Position numbers and translations under genes: made by a program. From Agaricus subrufescens (taxonomy: Eukaryota; Basidiomycota; Agaricomycetes; Agaricales; Agaricaceae), in NCBI GenBank assembly GCA_029945375.1, contig CM057059.1, positions 930,001 through 994,000 on the forward strand: 64,000 bases of DNA, read 5' to 3'. This document shows, in pieces, positions 23,661 to 36,216 of this stretch; the stretch's first letter is position 1, and each line of letters starts with the position of its first letter. The notes below the pieces were generated by a model. That model made no database searches, was not told the origin of the DNA, and worked only from the letters and a program-made list of their open reading frames with translations.

Positions 23661-26241
23661 TTAAGATCCGTGAACAAGTTTTTCCAGTGCATCTCTTCCT
23701 GCAATTTGAAATTCCGATACTCCACTGCTCATCATGACACCGCCCTTCTTGCTAAGGCGCCCTTGAGCCCTGACGATATCTTGCATTCGTCTTTCTGTAT
23801 TTCTTGTATTACCGGTATCCTCTATACGTGGTTGTTGCTGAGTTTTAACCGGCCTTTTATTGGTAGTAGAGCCCGAGTGAACATCCTTCTTCTTCTGCAC
23901 CTTACGTCCTATTGCTGCGGTCCCTGTGATGGATTTCGGAGCCTCACGTAACGCAAAAGCCTTTGCCAGGTGACCGAGGTGTAAGTGACGAATATGGAAT
24001 ATGTGTTTCTCGCTCAAAGGGTGTGTGGCATACGCTCTCATGTGCGACAAATATGCTTTGCGGGCAATTTCCGAATTCTTAAGATATCGAAGAAGAAAAA
24101 CAGTTCATCCTAATGAGCACGAGGTTCGCAAACGATCGGCGGGTCACAGGCACTTACCTCCTTCTCACAGAGAACCCACCGCTCAAAAGCCAGTTGTACC
24201 TCAGTAGCCCGATCCTCGTATTCCTGTCCTTTGCCTCCGAAACCCGATCGTAAGATTTCATCGATCCCAACGGGTGTGAGAGAAACGCCTCCCTGGCGGC
24301 CATCTGATTTTACATTATCTTCCATTTTCTCTTGCATCCATTGTACCCAAAGGGTCTCACTGGGAGCGACAATGCTCCAGGCTTCGCCGCCTTTACCGGC
24401 ACGTGCAGTGCGACCAACTCGGTGAACATACTCCGTGACACCGCCTTCTGTTGGAAGGTCATACTGCACTACCGCTCGCACAAGTGGTAGATCTAGACCA
24501 CGTGAAGCGACCGAAGTACACAGTAGGATAGATGCAAATTTAGACTCGGCGTCGGTGGTTGAGGCGACTTCGGCAAAGTTCTTGACGATGGAGAGGCGGG
24601 CCTGTGTGGATAGGGATCCATGAAGTCGGTAAATGGAAGTGTCGGGAAGGAGAGGGCATTCCGCTCCGTTTAATTGATTTTGGGGATTTTTACGTTTCTG
24701 ATCATCTTCGCTCTCTGAACTATCCTCCTGGTCTGCACCACCGCCATCAGCCGACCGCCTCTCTCCACCCATTGATGCGCCTGCCAACAAATTCCAATGG
24801 AAATCCACTGAATCCGTTGAGCTAAAGAAAACAATAATCCTTGTGTTCTGACCATGCCTCTGACCAACAAGGGACCGGAGAAGCGCTACTAGCGTTACTA
24901 AGCGCAACTTGAGAGGCGCGATGACGTATTTCTGAGTTAGTTGTGATGGGGGAGTGAATTTCTCCGCAGGCTGAGCTTTTTGATTACTCGTCAATGCCTC
25001 CGGATCCTTGCCAGTGTCAACCGCCTTGATCATGAGAGGATTCACGAGAGCCGTTCCAGCCAACTTCTGTACGTTTTCGGGCATGGTAGCGGAACACAGA
25101 ATCGTTCTTCTCCTTCTTTCCCAGTCCCAACCGCCAACTTCCATGCTCTTACCCTCTTCGACGGCCTTCTTGGCTAAACGATTTCGACCTTCCAGCCCTT
25201 TAAGGATGTTGCTGATTGTTTCTTCGAAGCCCAACTCCATGAGACGATCGGCCTCATCGAGAACTAACCACCGACATTTACCGACGTTGAAAGATGATGT
25301 ATTTTGTAAATGGTCCAATAACCGACCGGGGGTAGTAACCAGGATGGGTAGACCTTTTCTCAGTCGCGCTTTCTCATGTGTGCGATTCTCTCCTCCTATC
25401 AGGAGGCCAGATACCAGCCACCGAGTAAGTCTGTTGACGGGATTTGGATCGTCAGCCGACTCATCTTCAGCACGGAGTCGTAGCTTAAGTAGTGATTCAA
25501 GAACGTCAGATATTTGCTTTGCAAGTTCACGGGTTGGAGCGATGATAACGGCCAGTGTTCCGATGGAGCGGTCGATATATGAGAGGGAGCCGAGTGGAAG
25601 AAGGTCATGGATTATAGGAAGTAGATAGGCCAATGTTTTCCCAGACCCAGTCTGACATTGAATAAACGCATCACGTTCTTCGCTATTGTCTGACTGTGAA
25701 AGTAGAGATGGGAGGGCTGATTTTTGGATGGCAGTAGGTTTCGAGATGTCCATCTTGCTTGATAAATGCGAAACGAGGAGGGGATTGAGACCAAGACCTG
25801 AGAAACTTGAAGTGTCGAGAGGAGCATTGCTGGGTTTTAGACGGGATATATATGTTGATTTTTCAGGTTTTGGTACATCGATCTTAGGGTTGGATGTGAA
25901 CAAAGATGAGATAAATTGGGTGGATCGAGTAGCTCCAGAAGGTGGAGGAGCTGAATTCAGTTCTGAAGATTTAGAAGGGCCGGAACCCTCTTTTCGGGGC
26001 CGTTTCGTGGGTCTGTTGTCTATTTGAGAGGTTGATTCAACGGTTTCAGCAGGTGCTTGCGCTTTGCGTTTGACTGAGCGCTTGACTTTTAGCCTAACAG
26101 TACAAATTTGATCAGACCCTAGAGCTTCATGCGACCAAACAAGATGCAAAACCTATCTACCCATCTTCCACCTTTCTGAGGCCTTTTCTTCAGCGGAGTA
26201 CTTGAACCCAGGTCAATATTGAGCACAATATCGTCGTCCAT
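23661..26241 (-). CDS. DBP7: DEAD-box RNA helicase Dbp7 (DDX31), ribosome biogenesis
   Basis: Three exons, about 810 residues. The start [14 protein letters not shown] and the block [20 protein letters not shown] (reconstituted across an intron with a GTTTTG donor) match the Dbp7 N-terminus. Helicase motifs in order: [13 protein letters not shown] (Q), [14 protein letters not shown] (I), [10 protein letters not shown] (Ia), [11 protein letters not shown] (Ib), [13 protein letters not shown] (II), CSATM (III), [14 protein letters not shown] (IV), [26 protein letters not shown] (V) and [13 protein letters not shown] (VI). The C-terminal exon has [20 protein letters not shown], diagnostic of Dbp7/DDX31. 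It is an RNA-dependent ATPase that acts in 60S subunit assembly in the nucleolus. Divergent from the Esa1 gene. Confidence 0.94.
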
Positions 26242-26582
26242 GTTTTTAGAGCAGATTTAGAAAATTCATGTGACGTCAGTGACATAACACGAATACACTC
26301 TTGGTCACATAGTCACAGGCCTCCAAAAGCTTTGTAAGCAAATCGGGGAATGCTGCAAAAACCTGAAGACAGCGGCGAGGGCAAACAGCAGGAGCCGCCG
26401 CCAGACGCTTGGGCCTCAACACCGACTACCTGACCCTCTGGTTTCTCGGTTCCACCTATTTAACACAGAGCCCTTTTGCGCCCTTGCTCGAGGCTCGAAT
26501 CTGTCGCCCCTATTGTGACGTGGCGCAATTATCCGCCCGCCTGCCCGCATTCTGTCATCGCCCGCTCTTTTGATACGAAGAA
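26242..26582. promoter_or_regulatory. Shared promoter of DBP7 and ESA1
   Basis: 341 bp separate the DBP7 start (minus) from the ESA1 start (plus), so both must be transcribed from this interval. The Esa1 side is GC- and CT-rich just before its ATG. There is no clear TATA box. Both genes are housekeeping functions of the nucleus or nucleolus, for which TATA-less shared promoters are usual. Confidence 0.45.
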
Positions 26583-28412
26583 ATGGTCTCTCAGCCGACG
26601 CCTACTCCAGACGCGCCACCACCGCCGGTCTCTGCGGGCGGCACGTACAGCTTACAGGTGATTTAGGCTGCTGCTGCTCAATTCGACCGTGGAGATACTA
26701 TGACTCACGTGCTTTGATCAGACCGTTTCGGTTGGGTGCAAAGTCTATATCCGCCGCCCCGGTCCAGATGGCCAGTCAGAAGAACGCCTTGCCGAAATCC
26801 TATCAATACGCGAGAAGCCCCAGAATCCATATGCTCGCTCACAAGCTGCTAATGGCGATGGTAATGAGAAGCCAGAAGACAATCTGGAATTTTTTGTCCA
26901 TTGGGAGCACTTCAACAAACGCTTGGATGACTGGGTGGCCGGTTCACGGCTGGTCCTCAGTCGCGACCTTGAATGGCCAAGACCAAAAGTGCCCGTGGGC
27001 AAGAAGAACACCCCTGCACCTAGTAAAGTATCCCGCGGCCAAAATTTGCTGAAGAGAGCAACGTCTAATGCTGCCAAAACAACCTCCCCTACACCTGCAC
27101 CCTCCACACCCAACCTAGGTGGCGAATACCCTTCATCACCATCGCCTTTACCGGCTTCTCTGAAAAGGAAAGTTCCTCACGATGAAGAGGAGGAGGAAGA
27201 GGAGGAAGATGCTGAAGGCGAAGAGGACGCAGAGGGAGAGATGGATATCGACGCCGATGGAGAAGTTCAAACTTTTGATATCAGTATGCAGGACGTGATT
27301 CCAGAGGCTCCGCCACTGGCGCAGTTTAGCAAAGAACAGGAAATAGAAAAGTTACGGACATCGGGATCCATGACTCAATCCATTTCAGAGATTACACGAG
27401 TCAAAAATCTCAACCGCTTGCAGATAGGAAAACACGAGGTGGATGCATGGTACTTCAGCCCGTATCCAAAAGAATACGCCCACCTGCCGATCCTGTTCAT
27501 CTGTGAATACTGTCTATCATTCTTCCCTTCGCAGTTCATGTTTTCTCGCCACCGAAAACGCTGTACGATGCTCCATCCTCCGGGGAACGAGATATACCGG
27601 CATGAGGATATTTCTTTCTATGAGATCGACGGCAAACGTCAGCTTACATGGTGTCGAAATCTAAGCTTACTTTCCAAATGCTTCCTAGATCAGTGAGTGG
27701 TTCGGCTTTAAACATCACCCACTCGTTTCTGACTTCTCTTACTCAGCAAGACCCTTTACTACGATGTTACTCCATTCATGTACTATGTCATGGTATGATA
27801 TCTCGTCGTACACATTCTGAATATCCTGCTGACCGTCCATTGTAGGCGATACGCGACTCTTCAGGATGTCACGTCATTGGTTACTTCTCAAAGGAGAAGG
27901 AATCGGCCGAGAACTACAACGTCGCTTGTATCTTGACGCTTCCGCACCATCAGCGCCATGGTTACGGCAAACTTCTAATCGAGTTCTCCTACGAGCTCAG
28001 CAAAAAAGAAAATAAACTTGGGAGTCCCGAGAAGCCCCTCAGCGATCTGGGTTTGCTTTCCTATCGAGCTTATTGGGCAGAAACGATCGTCGATCTTCTC
28101 TTGAATACGCCGGAGGGTGAGCTTAGCATTGATGAGATAGCCCAGAAGACAGCAATCACACATGCCGATGTCATGAATACGTATGTCACTTTTGCTGTAT
28201 CCACGAGCCCTTACGGTACTCATCTCTGCTATAGATGTACAACACTGCAGCTGTTCAAACACTACAAAGGTCAACATATGATATGCCTAAATAATGCTGT
28301 TCTTGAGAAACATCAGAAAGCCGTGGCCAAACGACGACGACGAATTCACCCGGAGCTACTCAGATGGAAGCCTCCCGTGTTTACTCGAGAACAGCTGCGC
28401 TTTGGGTGGTAA
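26583..28412 (+). CDS. ESA1: MYST histone acetyltransferase Esa1 (NuA4 catalytic subunit)
   Basis: Six exons or so, about 560 residues. The N-terminal chromo/Tudor-knot domain is VGCKVYIRRPG with EFFVHWEHFNKRLDDWV; then a Ser/Pro linker; then an acidic run (mostly E, encoded around 27184-27252). The MYST domain follows: HEVDAWYFSPYP, the C2HC zinc finger ICEYCLSFFPSQFMFSRHRK, HEDISFYEIDGKR, then the acetyl-CoA site YNVACILTLPHHQRHGYGKL containing the catalytic Cys, then GLLSYRAYWAETIVDLLL. It acetylates histone H4 and H2A in the NuA4 and Piccolo complexes, needed for transcription and DNA repair. All catalytic positions are intact. It starts near Dbp7 in divergent orientation and is followed by a convergent small membrane-protein gene (92 bp between stops). 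Confidence 0.94.
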
Positions 28413-28504
28413 TGTAGATCGTTTTCGTCTATGTATCAATTTGTTATTGTGTTGTAAACTATATTTCTGCTTGGGTGTACATTATTATTGAAATAGCGCT
28501 GTCT

Positions 28505-29203
28505 CTAATGTCCTTGTTTGACACCTTGCGCAAGGCGCCGTCGTAGACCTTCTACCATCTCGTTATAATGCTCGTCCGAATCCCCCCCGAATAAAGTAGG
28601 CTTGCGTGACATAGTGGGGGACGATGGTGCAGATACGGCGGGAGAAAAAATGTCCGCGCCAGCAAGCTTCAAACCATCCGATTCTGAAGCGTAAAAGGCT
28701 TCTGGCTGAGAGACAGTAAGGTTGGACGCCGCATCGCGTTGTTGAGCGCGGATATGCTCCGTCGCGAGATCATGACTGGAAGCATCACGGCTGTCGGAGA
28801 CGGGACTCTCCCCGTTTATGTGGATCAGAGGAACACCGACTCCTGATGCAGTGTTGGCCGGTTGATCACTTGTAGACGCTTCAACAACGTCAACGATCCC
28901 AAGGGTTCTAGCAATCCCGTATGATACAATATCCTGGATCCAAAACAATCAAGACCCATGCCGTCAGGATGTTAATGGGAGGCCGAGATAGGGACTTACC
29001 AATAGCGCAAGTATAACAACCGGGAGGGCTACGACGAGTGACAGAAGCCGGTAGGAAGAAGCTATCTTGGCCACCCACGAGTCCTGCTCATAGTTGCAGA
29101 GATATGTGGTGTAGCCACGGAAGACAATACCAGGAACAGCAGAAGGCGGAGTAGAGGCGACCCGAGAGGCGAATGAGGAAAGGTGGGATATGATATTCAT
29201 CAT
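28505..29203 (-). CDS. Small single-span membrane protein, function unknown
   Basis: Two exons encode about 210 residues. The start reads MMNIISHLSSFASRVASTPP, then YRLLSLVVALPVVILALL, a strong single transmembrane helix, then after the intron DIVSYGIARTLGIVDVVEAS. The rest is hydrophilic and Ser/Ala/Asp-rich with a Ser-Pro stretch (PAVSAPSSPTMSRKPTLFGG) and a C-terminal EGLRRRLAQGVKQGH. No known domain is recognisable. Splicing at the GTAAGT donor removes a stop that would otherwise follow the helix. Likely a type II or tail-facing cytosolic membrane protein of the endomembrane system. Its conserved Ser-Pro sites suggest phosphorylation. Function not inferred. Confidence 0.72.
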
Positions 29204-29768
29204 GTTTTACGGAGAGATCGGGTTCAGGTCATCCGAGTAGGTTCCAATGGCACATTCGAAAGGATGGACCAGGGGGGAATCTCAACAGCCATCTTGCTTC
29301 TCTCGCCTGGTGCCGCGATCACATGACGTTTCAGCGAGGATACTCCCTGACATCTTCAGTGTCGTCAAAGCAATCACAGCTCTGCAAGGGAAGCGTGGCT
29401 CCATCCTAGGCCGCTCAAAACGCACTTTTTTGTTATCTCCAAATGACAATTTGATATACATACCCTTTTGTTTTCGTCCCTCGCCAAGACATTTCAAAAT
29501 GTGGTGTTATTGCATGGCAGCCCCGCTTATCAAGTACATAACTCACAAAAGCCGATTTTCACGAGATTTTCTACCATAGTACAGCTCGTCAGTTAGTATA
29601 GTAACGGGCTCAATCCGCAAAGGTAGCCTGATGTTCCACAAAAGAGACCCAGAGTTATAGAACATATAAGAACATAGAAAAGTACAAAATGACAGCGAAC
29701 ACGAAATTTCGAAGAGTAGGAAATAAGCAAAATGGGTAAAAACAAAGATATATAGCAATTCGAATTGA
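29204..29768. other. Intergenic region
   Basis: About 560 bp between the small membrane protein start and the CSL stop, both minus strand. It is expected to hold the membrane-protein promoter and the CSL terminator. Short open frames on both strands resemble nothing known. Confidence 0.5.
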
Positions 29769-32700
29769 TTAAGGATACATCACATTGGAAGGGAAGGCAA
29801 CACCATCTCCACGAACGAGGACGATGGGACGACGCTTCGGTACCTGGGTTTCCGGCGGGAGGCAACCCAATACCTCCGTGCATCGTACTTCGATGTACGG
29901 CGAGGGGTCAGATCCAAAGAACACAGTAACAGGCTCAGTCTTGGAGAAGTTCTCCCCATAGACAGTTAGCATCTTCGAAGCATGGGGATTAGGTTTTGCT
30001 AGAACAGCTCGTGCCGATGCGCAGTTTGATTTCGGGGCTTCTGCCGCACGGTCGGGAGGTAGGTATTTAACAACACCAGGGAAGGGAGTCACAGGTTTTG
30101 AGGGTATAGGGAAGGATCCCGTTTGAGGCGCATGCTGGTTATCAAACAAAACAGGAGGGACGTAGAAGTTGTAGCGGACTTGATCTAAACAGAAATTCGT
30201 TAAAACCCCAAGGTAGAACGATACGACATTCCACTTACCAGTACCAACAATCGTCCACACACTTGTCTCACCGATATCCACTTGCCAGAGGGCACCAGAA
30301 CAGGCGCCGGTATCGCTACCTGATCCTCGGCGACTCGAGACCGATCCCGCCGAGCTCGGACGGCGACGGCCTTTAGCCATAGTCTTGGGCACACCGCCTG
30401 CGCTAGAAGAGGACCTGGGTTTCTTGACTCGACCACCGTCATTAGAGGCATGAGCTGGGAACTCAGTGCCAGAGGGTGAGGCAGGGGCACTATCTACGTT
30501 CTGGTGACCGAAATATTCGCCACTGTTTGATTTGGGTGTCGAAGTGACAGGAGAGCTCGGAAGGGGTGAGCCTGAGCCGTTGTTCGGTGTGTTGTTCCAT
30601 TGGCGGCCATCGATCGGACGATAAGTGTTAACCTTTTCTCCCATGCACGAAAGGAATGCCCCGGTTGCGCCGGGCGTGCCCGGCTCAGGCATAGTCTTCG
30701 CAGAGTCATAAACTTCAAAGGCAATTTTATGAAGCTGCGAAACAGGATCACCGCACACCTCTCCAGGAGCACAGTAGTGATCCGGAACGCCCTTGGCGCC
30801 TTCTTGGAGACCTCCCCCGACAACAGTAGTTTGATGATCCACCTTTCGGATGATGAGAACTGGGCTAACAACGCCGGATGTAAGGCATTGCAACACGACA
30901 GTCTGATTATAATAGATAGGGATCTGAGAACCATTGTTGGTGAAAGCTATCGCATTGGGAGGAGGCGAGGGATAATCGGGCTGGGGCGGTGGCGGAGGCG
31001 GCGCATCGATACTTCCTGCTGGCTTGTTGACGTCCACAATGTACATGACAAAAGGATCTATCATTTTGCGCCGTCAGAGTCGGAATTGAGATATCAGCAA
31101 CCGGCGACTTACCCCAACTCGCAGTCCTAGCAATGAAGGAGGGTGTAGTTGAACGGGACCGGTGGTCAAGACCCATCAAAGGAGCCCCATCAGATCCTTT
31201 GAATGATGACCCAGATCCTGATACGCAGAGATACTTTGTAGATACAGTTTGTGACCGCAGTCTATGGAAGAGGGAGATAGTTGAACCGTGGTTGATGCAT
31301 ACTGTATAGAATCATCAGCATCAAGTTAGGCGATTGTTGACGTTTGAACTTACATTCAAGATTTTTTGCACTTTGCCTTTTCTTGCTTGGCTTACTTATA
31401 ACTTTTATAGGTCGACTGGGGAAAATGCCAATGACCTTTTCTGGCTCTTCGTCCGAAGCGGGAGCAGTAACTTTGACAAGTGCCTCAACTTTCTTCTTTT
31501 TCTCATCGACGTCCGAAATGAAAAGTTGCTTTCCAACGCAACGACCAATGTACGTTGTGCCATTGGGGGGATCACTGACATCAAATGCCTTCCCCGATGA
31601 CCCTGTCCACTCGATCGAGCCTTCCTGAGGGACGGGCTCACCGGAGATGGAAATGACAACCCGAGGAGGACAAGGTTTCGGGTCTTCGCCCCGCCGAATA
31701 ACATCAGTCCACCAGGAATTCCCGATCATGATCGCTGTCGGCGGCGGGCAAAGGAACCTGAAGAGGGAAAAAAAAGTCAGCAATGGCTTGGCAGAGTACA
31801 ACAATTGGAAAATACCGTTTTTCTGTGCCATATGACTTTTGCGCTACCTTGCTAGACATAACAATGATAGTCCTCTCACCGAAGGCCAGCCGATTGACCG
31901 TGCGGACGTATTGGTCGAGATAAGGCCTATCGCAAAATATGAGCATAAGTCGACAGCAATGCGGATATGAATTTACCGAATGAACGTCTGGAGGTCATTT
32001 GATTGGCCCATTGGATGAAGGCGCACGCGAGCAAGCGTCTCTTCGGACATCCGGAGAGATAGGTCTGTTTGGTCTGAATGGTAGTGTGATGGCATGCCGT
32101 CGAAGGGTACGCCGTGTGTCGCGTGTGGAGGGACACCAGGCGGCATGTGGGGTACATTGGGCACAGCGCCTGAGTGGTTGTACCGGTGATCAGAGGGGAA
32201 TCGGCCAAGACGCTCCTGGTAAGAGGGTAGGTTGTTCGCTGGGTAGGTGATGGGGTTGATGTTACTTATGGCATAGTCATCGAAGCCCGTCGTGGAGTAG
32301 CCAGCGCCTGGAAGACGGCGCTCAATATCTTGGTAGTTGGGCTGAAAATCCTTCACAGCAAGTGAAGGGGGGAAATCGTGAGGACCATTAAAGCCGCTCA
32401 CAGAGTCGTTGGGTGTCAATGGCGAGACCTTTCCGCTACTGTTGCTGTTGTAGGATGACGGCAGGCCGCCCATAAGATCGTAGGGATTGTTTCCATTAGA
32501 ACCAGCGAAAGAGGGGACTGAATCGTTGAATGGGGCATGGCTATAAAGATTGTCGGAATTTATACCGTAGTTGTGGCCTAAAGACGAAGACGAAGACGCA
32601 TTTGTTCGGTAGGCCTGAGAAGAGAGGGAGCCATTGGAGACGGAATTGGGGAAAAGCTCGTAGTTTGTATGTTCCGTGTCCATGGAGTCGTTCTGGGGTT

Positions 32701-32847
32701 GATTATGAGCACTCATGACAAGGGAAAGCTGAGAGGGAAAGCACCCACACTCTCTGAATTGGGCAAATTAAAAGATTGGTCCAGGTCGGACTGGCCATAG
32801 AGGCCATGATGAGACTGCGGGACTTTCGGAGCAAAGTCTAAAGACAT
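29769..32847 (-). CDS. CSL-family (CBF1/RBP-J kappa) DNA-binding transcription factor
   Basis: Roughly 900 residues over several exons. The first ~290 residues (from MSLDFAPKVPQSHHGLYGQS) are Ser/Asn/Gly-rich and disordered. Then comes the Rel-homology-like DNA-binding N-terminal domain, with the family-defining KVAQKSYGTEKRF and FLCPPPTAIMIGNSW. The beta-trefoil and C-terminal immunoglobulin-like regions follow: KLCIQHGSTISLFHRLRSQT, VSTKYLCVSGSG, WDPFVMYIV, CSGALWQVDIGETSVWTIVG, DQVRYNFYVPPV, then YGENFSKTEPVTVFFGSDPS. The domain holds a long Pro-rich insert (QPDYPSPPP). Fungal CSL proteins bind GTGGGAA-type sites and regulate cell adhesion and cell-cycle genes; no Notch exists in fungi. 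The extended disordered N-terminus resembles the longer (Cbf12-like) class. Upstream lies 1.7 kb of non-coding DNA. Confidence 0.88.
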
Positions 32848-34560
32848 CTTACAGTCGTGACGGTGACGAGGGGAAAAGGGTTCAGTGCGTCGGGAAGACC
32901 CCTGCGGGTGGCTTGGTGGGGCAGTAATAAGACTGGGGCTGCAACGGGGATGAATGATTGGTGTTGTCAATGCTCAGAATCTGATCGGCTTTCGGTTTTT
33001 CCCGCAGCCGACAAACACAAGGCAAGTATAGCCCTTGGGATTGATGCTTCAGCTGGGTTAGGTTTCCGTAGCGCTCGACTGCGAAAACGACTTTGAGGGG
33101 TGAGGGAGATTTCGACTCTGCAAAGTAATGGTGGTCAACGGTACTGCAGCCATATGAGGTGTTTGCATACCTTTGCACACTCCTAGCCCGTGCAAGTTAC
33201 GGTAAGTCAGTAGGCGAAACAAATGCACGGGTGAACCCACCTGTCGCGGTTGTCTACACGGAGCGTTGCAGCTCGATGTACAAGGGTGGTGGAGTGATGT
33301 GCACAGTGTCGGCCAACAGGCAAGGTGGGCTTCGAACTTTTGAACAGAACGCGACAAAGGTCTTATATCAGATTTTGAACTTTATTTCGTTGAGATCTGT
33401 TGTCCTGAGGCCGCGGATTCCGATTACACCTAGATTAGAGATTGAACTATGCCGTTGCTATCTCGATTGGAGACAACATGAAATCCTCAATTGATTTTGC
33501 TCATCTCCTGCGGGTTTCTCGTGATTCGCTGCTTCCTCAGCCTATCGGTATCCTGAGATGTTTCGAACTCTACGTTCTGAGATGCTCGCCTGACTGCCGG
33601 ATTGGTCAACCTCTAGGGTGTCTTCTGCACGTTGCGGCCAGTGGGTCGGCGGAATTAGATTTCTCAGTTCGATCCCATCAACGATCTCAATCGGTATCTT
33701 CCGGGGCCCCAAGATGTACCTATGTCTCCTCCAAGTTTAGACACTCGTCTATTCAGCATCTAGATTGAACGGGCCATCACGATCCTGGGCAGTAAGTACA
33801 GCATCGTCCTACTTATCCAGAGCCAGGATTCCCGCCTGCAAGTAGCAGTTACGTGTTGTCCTGCGTAAGGCCCGAACCCATACAGTAACTGGTCTGATTT
33901 GTCTGACGGCCTTGATCTTCTGGATACCCGGATTTCAAAACGACGGCCTTGTTTTGAACCTGAGATTCCTTATTAGCATTACTCTATCCGGAAATCCGCC
34001 CCCTCTTGAATTTCATTGCATTTCAGCAGCGTCTTCCGGGTTGCGGCGGATTCGATCATATACATGAACACGCATCGGGGCCACCGCACGCAGCTGCACC
34101 TGTGGTTCAAGGTGGGCGGCTATAATATACGTGCAATATACTGTTCACCTTGTGGAACCTGCTGGTTAATTATAGGCCTGTCACTTGTCCCAACATCCAT
34201 GTGGCTCGTATGTGGCTCGCACAAAGGGGTTAGAGTTGCCGCAGGGAGGGTTGGCATCATGGACGGGGATTTGAGTAGGGGGTGGAGCGGAATGCCGTGT
34301 CGGCCGAGTGCAGTAGATGGCCAGTCGCGCCGCCGCTTGACGCTCGGCAGGCAGGCGAGAGAGACGCGTGAAGCTGTGCACAGCAGGGGTGTGACAGTGA
34401 CAGGCAGAGTTGACCGTGCTGGCTGCCGCTGAGATCGTCCGAGTGTCCTCTGTCCTCGCGACCTCTGGAGCAGCGGAGAGCAGCCCGGCCAGTTTCCTGC
34501 CGACCCCAGCCAGTCCCTACTCGGTCCCGCCTTCCGATCTCTGCTTCATCTTTCCATCCC
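32848..34560. other. Long intergenic region between divergent genes
   Basis: 1.7 kb separate the CSL start (minus) from the start of the unknown protein (plus). Overlapping open frames of up to about 138 codons (34016-34432) resemble nothing known and look like chance in a GC-rich stretch. The last 120 bp are CT-rich, as in a fungal promoter. The length fits an elaborate regulatory region for the transcription factor gene, but no particular site is supported. Confidence 0.45.
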
Positions 34561-36216
34561 ATGGCAGGTCCGTCCTATCGTCTGCAGGCCCCCCGCCCCA
34601 GGCAGCCCCCGCCGCCCCTCACCTTTGACAGCAAATTCCGCCCGACATCCACCATCAGCACCAACCGTGACTCTATCACTCTCCTTTACGACCTTCCTTC
34701 CTCTGTGGCCTCGCCCCCGATAAGTCCCAAATCTCCTCGAACCCCTACGTCACCAACCTCTGCCCGACACTCTCAACTCATTAAGAGTGGGCGTCCGACC
34801 CCCCCTCCGAATGCACGCAGTCGTTCGCAGGCCCCCATCGCTTTGCGGGATCTAGAGAAGTTCGCCGAACAGTGCACTGCATGGTATGGCCATCCCGACC
34901 TCCCCTTTGTCTTTTTCTGAACCATGTCAGGTTCTACAAACAGGACGAACGAGCTGGGCAGCTGGTTGCACAGACGCTCTCGTCGCTTCCTCCTTATCAC
35001 CAAGCCCCTTTCGCCCGAGTTCAATCCTCTATTCGTGAAGCCTACCATCGCTCCGTTGCAGCACGCAGACACGCCGAGCTTCAAGCCCACTTGTCCTTCA
35101 TTCAACCCGGTGCCTCGCTTTCTGCTCACCTGAGGCCGAATCCCCGTAGCAAGGAGGCACAGAAAGGTAAGCGATCACTGTTCTATTCCTAGGGATACGG
35201 GTATATCTTTATTATATCTGCAGAACGTTACGATCACATGCAACGTTTCATCGACAGTTGGTGCACCACAGGCATACCAGGAACTAAGCCTTTTTTCGAA
35301 GCGTAGGTCGCCGTCATAATGAAATGCTATAGATTTGGTATTAATCAACCGCCTTAGTCTATGGGCTGTTCTGCGGCTCCAGGTAATTCCCGATACTCTT
35401 GGAGGAGCGGGACGTAATAGGATTGAATGGGAGTTTGATGACGCAGTCTTGAAGGAGTCAGCGTACGTTGCAACCAGCCGTCATGTATGTCTACGGTTTT
35501 TTGACCTGCATTTCAGAGGGAAGGATTTCATGCTTGAAGCGATCGAGCTTTTGAAAGGGGTCAGATCGTCCGTCAGTTCTTTCATGACAGCAACTTACTT
35601 TCTTTACTAGGTTTTAGCATTTGAAGAACAACCTTCAAGCAAACATTTCGGAACGGGTTACAGTTCAACCCCCCCGCCGCAATACCCTGATGCTCAGCCT
35701 CAACCTCCCACCAACTCTGAACCCCTTCCGTTATCCGATTCAGGCAAGCAGGCCCGCGCCCCACATGACCCTTTCTCGGACACTCCTCCACCCTTACCCT
35801 TGCGGTCTGTCGCTGTCACTTCATTGGCCACAAGGGCAGTCAAACTCTCAGAAGAACCCTTGACTCCGACCACTGCGACGGGATACGATATCAGCAAAGT
35901 GTTACCGATCAATGATAACGAACAGGACATGGAAGAAGAGTACATGCGAATTTGGACGTCGCCAGATCTCTCAAATCCAGAGGTTCTCCAGCTGCTGGGC
36001 TTATTCCCCTCGTTTGTCTCTCGTCGTATCCTCCCTCGTTTTCAGGGCCCTGCCGCACGTCCTGCCGACATTGAAGGAGGAGAAGATGCTAGTTCAAGAG
36101 CGCGCATCCGCTATGGAACAGGTTCAATGTGGTTAAGCTCGAAACAACGTAGTGATGGCTGGAATGGAAGTTGGTGGACAAATTTTGTCCATTGGTGGAA
36201 GCAGATATTCTGCTGA
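34561..36216 (+). CDS. Unrecognised protein, conserved-looking
   Basis: Six exons with good splice signals give about 450 residues. The N-terminus is Pro/Ser-rich (YRLQAPRPRQPPPPLTFDSK, YDLPSSVASPPISPKSPRTP). A helical part follows: RFYKQDERAGQLVAQTLSSL, YHRSVAARRHAELQAHLSFI, RYDHMQRFIDSWCTTGIPGT, FFEALWAVLRLQVIPDTLGG and KDFMLEAIELLKGVLAFEEQ. The C-terminus has LPINDNEQDMEEEYMRIWTS, YGTGSMWLSSKQRSDGW and NGSWWTNFVHWWKQIF. I do not recognise a domain. Intron placement is consistent with a real gene: each junction keeps the frame. The Trp-rich end and the amphipathic helices suggest protein or membrane interaction. Function not assigned. Confidence 0.75.
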
